Below, piece after piece: positions 41,632-46,086 of a stretch of DNA of 46,086 nucleotides. Positions within the stretch are counted from its first letter, which is position 1; each line of letters starts with the position of its first letter. Origin of the DNA: Candidatus Saganbacteria bacterium (GTDB lineage Bacteria; Margulisbacteria; WOR-1; XYC2-FULL-46-14); the NCBI GenBank assembly GCA_013202975.1, contig JABMQY010000068.1, forward strand, positions 1 to 46,086. The letters are read 5' to 3'. A program made the translations under genes and the position numbers. The notes under the pieces are model-generated. The model did not search any database, was not told the DNA's origin, and was given only the letters and a program-made list of their open reading frames with translations.

Positions 41632-42276
41632 ATGCAATATAAACTAATAGCTTTTACAATAGACGAAAGTTGCTTACCTTCTGATATGGAAAAACAGCAG
41701 GTATTAGATGAAATGCATAGAGTTACAGAAAGAATGCGTGCTGTTGTGGGGCTTCCCGTGGCAGGTCCCTTAATTGCTCATAGAATCAGACAAGGAAGAA
41801 TTTATGAGTTAGAAGTAGCAGCTATTCAATTTGAGATGGATCAAATACGGCCGGGATTAAGAATGGCCAGGAGACTGCTTACCTACGGTATTTACGAACG
41901 ATTAAGGAGAGAAGATCCGAACTTGGCCAAACCTCGCTACCTAGATGATAAGGATTTTGGAATTGCTGCTCCGGATGGAGCAAGTCTTTGCGTTGTTGGA
42001 ATTAGTTATTATGATGCTGCAAAAGCTCTTCAGGTTTATAATGGAATAACGGGAAATAATTTTGTTATACCTACCGTTGAGGAATCTATCGAGGCAGATG
42101 GTATTGTTGAACTTGCAGAGAACTCAAAAGGCAAGGTATGGAGTTGGACCAGCTCAACTCATAATGAGATGGTAAGCGGTGATAAACATATTTACCGGGA
42201 ATCTAATGCGAGTAGCTACATGCCCCTCGCGGAGCATGAAGATACCTTGGGGGTTCGTTTTGCCGAGAGGACGTAA
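41632..42276 (+). CDS. Shortened FGE-like protein sharing the novel N-terminal domain
   Basis: A 214-residue protein. Residues 1-90 match the N-terminal domain at 16055 and 31516: YKLIAFTIDES at the start and VVGLPVAGPLIAHRIRQGRI at 38-57. Residues 119-214 read like a much reduced FGE fold: VVGISYYDAAKAL (family: ISWYEA..YL), FVIPTVEESIEA (family: RLPTE.EWE.A), KVWSWTSS (family: VWEWTSD) and a final LGVRFAERT (family: LGFR). Large loops between these motifs are gone and no catalytic cysteines exist. It may be a minimal binding module. Own sigma-28-like promoter. Confidence 0.75.
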   Translation: MQYKLIAFTIDESCLPSDMEKQQVLDEMHRVTERMRAVVGLPVAGPLIAHRIRQGRIYELEVAAIQFEMDQIRPGLRMARRLLTYGIYERLRREDPNLAKPRYLDDKDFGIAAPDGASLCVVGISYYDAAKALQVYNGITGNNFVIPTVEESIEADGIVELAENSKGKVWSWTSSTHNEMVSGDKHIYRESNASSYMPLAEHEDTLGVRFAERT

Positions 42277-42278
42277 GA

Positions 42279-43724
42279 CTATAAAATCTTCGGTTTCTCC
42301 TTATGCCATCCAGTGTTCTGCTCATAAGTAAACGCAACTTTTAGAATTGTTTCTTCATCAAAGGCCTTTCCAATAATCTGCAAACCGATCGGGAGATTGT
42401 GAATTATTTCACAAGGGACAGAGATTGCCGGAAGTCCGGCTAGATTTACCGGAATAGTCGAAATATCTGATAAATACATTGATAATGGGTCATTCGCTTT
42501 TTCTCCAACACGAAAAGCAGGGGAGGGGCAGGTTGGAGAGAGCAATACCTCACACTCGCCAAAGGCTTTTTCAAAATCTTGTTTGATCAAGGTTCGAACT
42601 TTCAAGGCTTTCAAATAATAGGCATCATAATATCCGGCAGATAATGCATAGGTGCCAAGCAGAATTCGACGTTTTACCTCCGGACCAAAACCCTCTGCCC
42701 GGGTATTTTTATACATTGTGATCAAATCTTTTGTTTCTTTGCTTCGAAGACCATACTTCACTCCGTCATATCTTCCCAAATTTGAACTTGCCTCGGCCGG
42801 GGCAATCAGATAATAGGTTGCAACAGAATATTTTAGGTGCGGCAGAGATACTTTTTTAATTTTAGCCCCTTTTGATTCCAACAGTTTGATTGCTTTTTCG
42901 GTCGCCTCTTTAGTTAATTTGTCTACTCCTTTGCCCATTAGTTCGGCAATTACTCCAATAGTTATTCCCTTAATATCATCTGCAACTAATGATTTGGTGT
43001 AGTCCGGAACTTCTATCTTAGCTGAGGTTGAGTCTTTTTCTTCGTATCCGGCAATAATATTTAGAAGTAAAGCGCAATCGCGCACATCTTTAGTCATCGG
43101 ACCGATCTGATCAAGTGATGAAGCAAAGGCAACTAGTCCATAACGAGAGATCCTGCCATAAGTTGGCTTCATTCCAACAATTCCGCAAAAAGAGGCCGGT
43201 TGGCGGATCGATCCGCCGGTATCTGATCCTACTGCCAAGATTGTTTCATCAGCGGCAACTGCAGCAGCAGAACCTCCTGACGATCCGCCTGGAACACAAT
43301 CCAGATTCCATGGATTTCGAGTAGTTTTAATGCCAGAGTTTTCAGTAGATGATCCCATGGCAAATTCATCCAGATTGGTCTTTCCGATCATAATTGCGCC
43401 GGCCTGATCTAATTTGTCTATGATTGTTGCGTTATAAGGCGGGATATAATTATTTAGAATTTTTGAGGAGCAGGTGGTTAATGTTCCTTTTGTACACATG
43501 TTATCTTTGATTGCGATTGGAATACCTGCAAGTGGTCCTGTTCTTTTCCCCTCATCAACCTCTTTGGCTTGGGCTAAAGCGTGCTTTTTTGTTAAAGTTA
43601 CATAAGCAGAAACAGCATCCTCGTATTTCTCTATTTGATCGTAAACAGATTTTACGATCTCAGTAGCTGAAATCTCTTTTTTATTTAGTAAGGTTTTTAA
43701 TTCATGTGCTGTCTTTTTGTTCAT
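42279..43724 (-). CDS. gatA: Asp/Glu-tRNA amidotransferase subunit A
   Basis: A 481-residue amidase-signature enzyme that releases ammonia from glutamine for GatB. The Ser-cisSer-Lys triad is visible: Lys in [14 protein letters not shown], cis-Ser in [13 protein letters not shown] and the nucleophile in [31 protein letters not shown]-type residues near 350 and LPAISVPC near the end are usual for GatA. It overlaps gatC by 4 bases, forming a gatC-gatA unit. Confidence 0.95.
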   Translation of the reverse strand: MNKKTAHELKTLLNKKEISATEIVKSVYDQIEKYEDAVSAYVTLTKKHALAQAKEVDEGKRTGPLAGIPIAIKDNMCTKGTLTTCSSKILNNYIPPYNATIIDKLDQAGAIMIGKTNLDEFAMGSSTENSGIKTTRNPWNLDCVPGGSSGGSAAAVAADETILAVGSDTGGSIRQPASFCGIVGMKPTYGRISRYGLVAFASSLDQIGPMTKDVRDCALLLNIIAGYEEKDSTSAKIEVPDYTKSLVADDIKGITIGVIAELMGKGVDKLTKEATEKAIKLLESKGAKIKKVSLPHLKYSVATYYLIAPAEASSNLGRYDGVKYGLRSKETKDLITMYKNTRAEGFGPEVKRRILLGTYALSAGYYDAYYLKALKVRTLIKQDFEKAFGECEVLLSPTCPSPAFRVGEKANDPLSMYLSDISTIPVNLAGLPAISVPCEIIHNLPIGLQIIGKAFDEETILKVAFTYEQNTGWHKEKPKIL

Positions 43725-44002
43725 TCTTCGATTATCCTCGGGACCTTAAACATATTATCCTCTTCCTCGGGTGCATTTTTTAGAATATCCTTGGTGTTTT
43801 TGCATGGAACAACCTTATCTTCACGCAATATATTTTTCATCGGAATAGCGTGTGAGGTTGGTTTAACGTTGTCTGTATTTAGTTTTTGGAGCTCTTCGGC
43901 ATGATCGAGGACATTGGAGAGCTGTTCTCCAAAGAGCTTTTTTTCTTCTTCGGTTAGGTTTAGGCGGGCCAGGTTTGCGACCTGGTCGATATTTATCTTC
44001 AT
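43721..44002 (-). CDS. gatC: Asp/Glu-tRNA amidotransferase subunit C
   Basis: A 93-residue GatC, the small belt subunit that holds GatA to Gat[22 protein letters not shown], then [22 protein letters not shown] and LREDKVV are standard family features. The ATG at 44002 lies 6 bases after an extended -10 (TGCTAAAAT) with no ribosome site, so translation is probably leaderless; gatA follows by a 4-base overlap. Confidence 0.94.
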   Translation of the reverse strand: MKINIDQVANLARLNLTEEEKKLFGEQLSNVLDHAEELQKLNTDNVKPTSHAIPMKNILREDKVVPCKNTKDILKNAPEEEDNMFKVPRIIEE

Positions 44003-44008
44003 ATTGTT

Positions 44009-44017
44009 ATTTTAGCA
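44009..44017 (-). promoter_or_regulatory. Extended -10 promoter of gatCA, leaderless
   Basis: Minus-strand TGC followed by TAAAAT (44009-44014), 6 bases before the ATG at 44002. It borders a TATAGG-type repeat, which supplies no clear -35. Confidence 0.6.
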
Positions 44018-44053
44018 TAGGGGATAGGTGATAGGGTATAGGGTATAGAAAAT
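44016..44053 (+). repeat. TATAGG-type dispersed repeat
   Basis: GGGGATAGGTGATAGGGTATAGGG-like words fill the gap between the gatC promoter and the next sigma-28-like promoter. Confidence 0.65.
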
Positions 44054-44058
44054 AGTGT

Positions 44059-44085
44059 GAAATTTATTCTTTTATGATCCGATAA
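44059..44085 (+). promoter_or_regulatory. Sigma-28-like promoter of the 302-residue orphan, leaderless
   Basis: GAAATTTA (44059-44066), 11-base spacer, TCCGATAA (44078-44085), a close match to the FliA consensus. The ATG at 44092 follows after exactly 6 bases and has no ribosome site. Confidence 0.8.
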
Positions 44086-44091
44086 TTATTT

Positions 44092-45000
44092 ATGATAACA
44101 CCAACTCGTTCTATTATAACGTATAGAGGTCCTGGTCAGGGGAAGGCTTGGGTTAGAGAAACTTATCTTGAAGGATTTACTGATAAAAGAGAAAATTCAG
44201 GATCATCCTCAGGTTCATGGTCAGAAAGACGGTCAATAACTGTTTCTCTTTCCTACTCTCGTTGGCAGATTTATGATTATGTTATGGGATTGAGGAAGGA
44301 GCCGACCACCTTTGACACTATGTTAGAAGAATCGGAAGCTATTCCCGAAAGCCACTGTTTATTTGATGTCTCTGATTGTGCCAGGGCTGATTTTCCAGAT
44401 ATTGCAAAACAAATTGAAGATAAAGCAACGGTCAATGATTTTGGGGATGAGATAAAAGTTTTAGAAAGACAGGTATTAGGAAGGCTACCGTGTACATATC
44501 TTTTTAGTGCTGATGGCAGGCTGCTCTTTTATTATTCAATTTTTAAAGGGGATGAAGATGATTTTTTTGCGCCAAACAGCACTTCTATCCTATGTCATGA
44601 TTATATCTACGATAAAGAAGGAATGTTGGTGGGAATTTATAGGAGTGGGTATAATAGAAGCAGAGGAGTATTTTTAACTGGAGGTTTGAATGGACGAAGC
44701 TTCTCTGAAAATGGGAAAAAGATTAGTTTGCGGTGGGATGATGGAATAAAATATCCATTTTTGGATGAGTTTGGACAGGAGATTATTATGGGAGATAGAC
44801 AATATAGAGAAATTACTCATTGGCAATCTTATCCAAAAAAAGAAGGAGATTTTGAGGGGGTTTTAACCCCTTATTCAATCTATTGGGCAATGCGTGAAAA
44901 CAAATGGAAGACCCCTTTTCCAGTAGAAGCATTAATGCCTGGACGTGATCGTGTTTTTCTTAATTCTAGAGGATTTAATAGAGAACAGAGTTTAAGATAG
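44092..45000 (+). CDS. Orphan 302-residue protein with tandem YD-like beta segments
   Basis: Not recognised. The N-terminus contains a Ser/Gly-rich stretch (GSSSGSWSERRS, about 38-50). The middle has a run of strand-forming segments with aromatic and Gly residues (TYLFSADGRLLFYYS, then YIYDKEGMLVGIYRSGYN) that resemble beta-meander or repeat-type sheets, and KYPFLDEFGQEII. No signal peptide, membrane helix or FGE motif. The sigma-28-like promoter directly at the ATG places it in the same regulon. It converges on tsaD with a 9-base overlap. Confidence 0.7.
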   Translation: MITPTRSIITYRGPGQGKAWVRETYLEGFTDKRENSGSSSGSWSERRSITVSLSYSRWQIYDYVMGLRKEPTTFDTMLEESEAIPESHCLFDVSDCARADFPDIAKQIEDKATVNDFGDEIKVLERQVLGRLPCTYLFSADGRLLFYYSIFKGDEDDFFAPNSTSILCHDYIYDKEGMLVGIYRSGYNRSRGVFLTGGLNGRSFSENGKKISLRWDDGIKYPFLDEFGQEIIMGDRQYREITHWQSYPKKEGDFEGVLTPYSIYWAMRENKWKTPFPVEALMPGRDRVFLNSRGFNREQSLR

Positions 45001-45993
45001 GCTCAAATTTGCAACTGGTTTAAGATCTAATTCGGAGCTCTTTCCCGCCTTAATTCTATAGTATGCCGCAGCACCGATCATCGCAGCATTATCAGTACAT
45101 AAACTCATTGATGGGATAATAACGTTTAATTCTTTGGCTTCTTTCTTTAGTTGTTCTCTTAATAAAGAGTTCGCAGCAACGCCGCCTGCCAGAGCAATCG
45201 TCTTCACTTTTTTCATTTCAGCCGCTCTTAGTGTTTTTGTAACCAAGACATCGACACATGCCTGTTGAAATGAGGCAGCGATGTCGGGAGCTGGGAATTG
45301 GGAACTGGGAATTGGATTACGTTTGACATGATTAACGACTGCTGTTTTAATTCCACTAAAACTAAAGTCGAAGCCATCATTAAGCATGGGGCGGGTAAAT
45401 TCGATTGCTTTGGGATTCCCTTCTTTTGCGAGTTTATCGATAATTGGCCCGCCTGGATATCCGAGTCCTAAGAGACGAGCAACTTTATCAAATGCCTCCC
45501 CAACTGCATCATCTCGTGTTCTGCCGATTACTTCGTATTCCCCATGATCTTTCACATAAACAATCATCGTGTGGCCGCCGGAGACCATAAGACAAATGCA
45601 AGGGAATAGGGGATAGGTTATAGGTGATAGGAAATTTGCGTAGATGTGACCTTCGAGATGATTGACTCCGATTAAAGGTTTTTCCGTGGCATATGCAATG
45701 GCTTTCGCTGCACAAACACCAATTAAAAGAGAGCCGACCAATCCTGGGCCATAAGTACAAGCAACCGCGTCAATCTTTTTGAAGCTTGTTTTTGCCTTAT
45801 CTAAAGCTTCTTGAATAATCGGATTAATAACTTCAATATGCTTGCGAGCTGCAATTTCCGGCACAATCCCGCCGTATTTTTTGTGGAACTCCACCTGGGT
45901 TGAGACAATATTAGATAAAATCTCGTGACCGTCCTTGATAACGGCAGCGGAGGTCTCATCGCAGGATGTTTCGATTGCCAGGATTAGTGTCAT
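44992..45993 (-). CDS. tsaD: tRNA N6-threonylcarbamoyladenosine transferase
   Basis: A 333-residue Kae1/TsaD that transfers threonylcarbamoyl to A37 of ANN-decoding tRNAs. ILAIETSCDETSAAV starts the ASKHA fold; NHLEGH (His112, His116) binds the metal; MVSGGHT and LAGGVAANSLLR are also diagnostic. Two in-frame repeat-derived insertions stand out: about 122-131 (SPITYPLF area) just after the metal site and 226-236 (NPIPSSQFPAP). Both lie in surface-loop positions and should not destroy the fold. A promoter 5 bases before the ATG predicts a leaderless mRNA. Confidence 0.95.
   Translation of the reverse strand: MTLILAIETSCDETSAAVIKDGHEILSNIVSTQVEFHKKYGGIVPEIAARKHIEVINPIIQEALDKAKTSFKKIDAVACTYGPGLVGSLLIGVCAAKAIAYATEKPLIGVNHLEGHIYANFLSPITYPLFPCICLMVSGGHTMIVYVKDHGEYEVIGRTRDDAVGEAFDKVARLLGLGYPGGPIIDKLAKEGNPKAIEFTRPMLNDGFDFSFSGIKTAVVNHVKRNPIPSSQFPAPDIAASFQQACVDVLVTKTLRAAEMKKVKTIALAGGVAANSLLREQLKKEAKELNVIIPSMSLCTDNAAMIGAAAYYRIKAGKSSELDLKPVANLSLS
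45287..45316 (+). repeat. GGGAATTGGGA-type word repeat inside tsaD
   Basis: Tandem GCTGGGAATTGGGAACTGGG-like words encode NPIPSSQFPAP of TsaD on the minus strand, in frame. Confidence 0.72.
45601..45631 (+). repeat. TATAGG-type repeat inside tsaD
   Basis: GAATAGGGGATAGGTTATAGG-like sequence encodes SPITYPLF of TsaD, a few residues after the metal-binding HLEGH motif. Confidence 0.72.
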
Positions 45994-45998
45994 AATTA

Positions 45999-46007
45999 AT
46001 TATATCA
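45999..46007 (-). promoter_or_regulatory. Extended -10 promoter of tsaD, leaderless
   Basis: Minus-strand TGA followed by TATAAT (45999-46004), only 5 bases before the ATG at 45993. No ribosome site is possible in that space. Confidence 0.7.
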
Positions 46008-46043
46008 CGTCAAGGATTCGAGGCAGGGAGTTCGAAATAGCCT

Positions 46044-46070
46044 GAAATTTTTAAAAAGAAGTCGGGATAA
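46044..46070 (+). promoter_or_regulatory. Sigma-28-like promoter of a gene beyond the window
   Basis: GAAATTTT (46044-46051), 11-base spacer, CGGGATAA (46063-46070), then AAGGAGGA at the very end of the window. It predicts a plus-strand gene starting within about 10 bases of the right edge. Confidence 0.68.
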
Positions 46071-46086
46071 AATACTAAGGAGGATA

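Noticed and set aside
14864-42276. Diversity-generating retroelement with FGE-like target proteins
   Set aside because: FGE-type folds are common retroelement targets, but I saw no reverse transcriptase, no template repeat matching the C-terminal ends, and the ends of the four genes do not share near-identical sequence.
1-46086. tRNA, rRNA or riboswitch genes
   Set aside because: I looked in the intergenic gaps and found no cloverleaf, rRNA segment or known riboswitch core. Most gaps are under 200 bases and hold promoters and repeats.

Overview
The window is gene-dense, AT-rich bacterial chromosome. Stops are TAA, TAG and TGA, intergenic gaps are short and many genes overlap by a few bases. 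Two LpxB-like proteins, an MsbA-type exporter and two heptosyltransferase-like GT9 enzymes point to a Gram-negative-type (diderm) cell. The large share of unrecognised genes, archaeal-type phosphoglycerate mutase, many short dispersed repeats and lack of any familiar operon order suggest an uncultivated lineage. Margulisbacteria/Saganbacteria (WOR-1) would fit, but that is inference and no marker here settles it.

Layout. (1) 175-14793, nearly all minus strand: a cell-surface glycan cluster. One apparent operon starts with thrC (14793) and runs through LpxB-like, MsbA-like, LpxB-like, GT4, GT9 and RmlD-like genes. A second (6010-175) holds GT9, two ArnT/PMT-like membrane transferases and two GT2 genes. 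A plus-strand GT32-like gene lies between them. (2) 14864-23413, plus strand: a formylglycine-generating-enzyme-like (FGE-like) gene interrupted by TGA, then a seven-gene operon combining another FGE-like protein with NAD synthase, an isochorismatase/nicotinamidase-like hydrolase, nicotinate phosphoribosyltransferase, a fold-type-I aminotransferase-like protein, a radical SAM protein and a nucleoside-hydrolase-like protein. (3) 23410-25536, minus: an NAD kinase-methyltransferase fusion. (4) 25737-32637: unrecognised proteins, PlsC, a GspE/PilB-like ATPase, AroE and a third FGE-like protein. (5) 32754-40139: purE-cvpA-apgM, a two-gene regulatory pair with a degenerate NtrC-like protein, GAPDH, an orphan, and amj-ribF. 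(6) 40116-45993: gatB, a degenerate FGE-like protein, gatA-gatC, an orphan and tsaD.

The main discovery is a promoter signature repeated twelve times in 46 kb: TGAAATTT(T/A), a spacer giving exactly 11 bases between GAAATTT(T/A) and the next block, then an 8-mer close to GCCGATAT. It closely resembles the sigma-28 (FliA/SigD/WhiG) promoter. It sits upstream of every FGE-like gene, the NAD operon, the NAD kinase fusion, GAPDH and most of the orphan genes, and upstream of no obvious housekeeping gene apart from GAPDH. No flagellar or chemotaxis gene is present. I infer a sigma-28-type regulon used for a non-motility programme that couples NAD(P) supply to a family of FGE-fold proteins.

A second genome-wide habit is very short 5' leaders. 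At least ten promoters, of sigma-70 and sigma-28 type, end 5-9 bases before the start codon, which predicts leaderless or near-leaderless mRNAs. Dispersed repeats (TATAGG-rich words, GGGAATTGGGA-type words, palindromes) fill the gaps and have entered several conserved genes in frame. No tRNA, rRNA, CRISPR array, transposase or phage gene was recognised.
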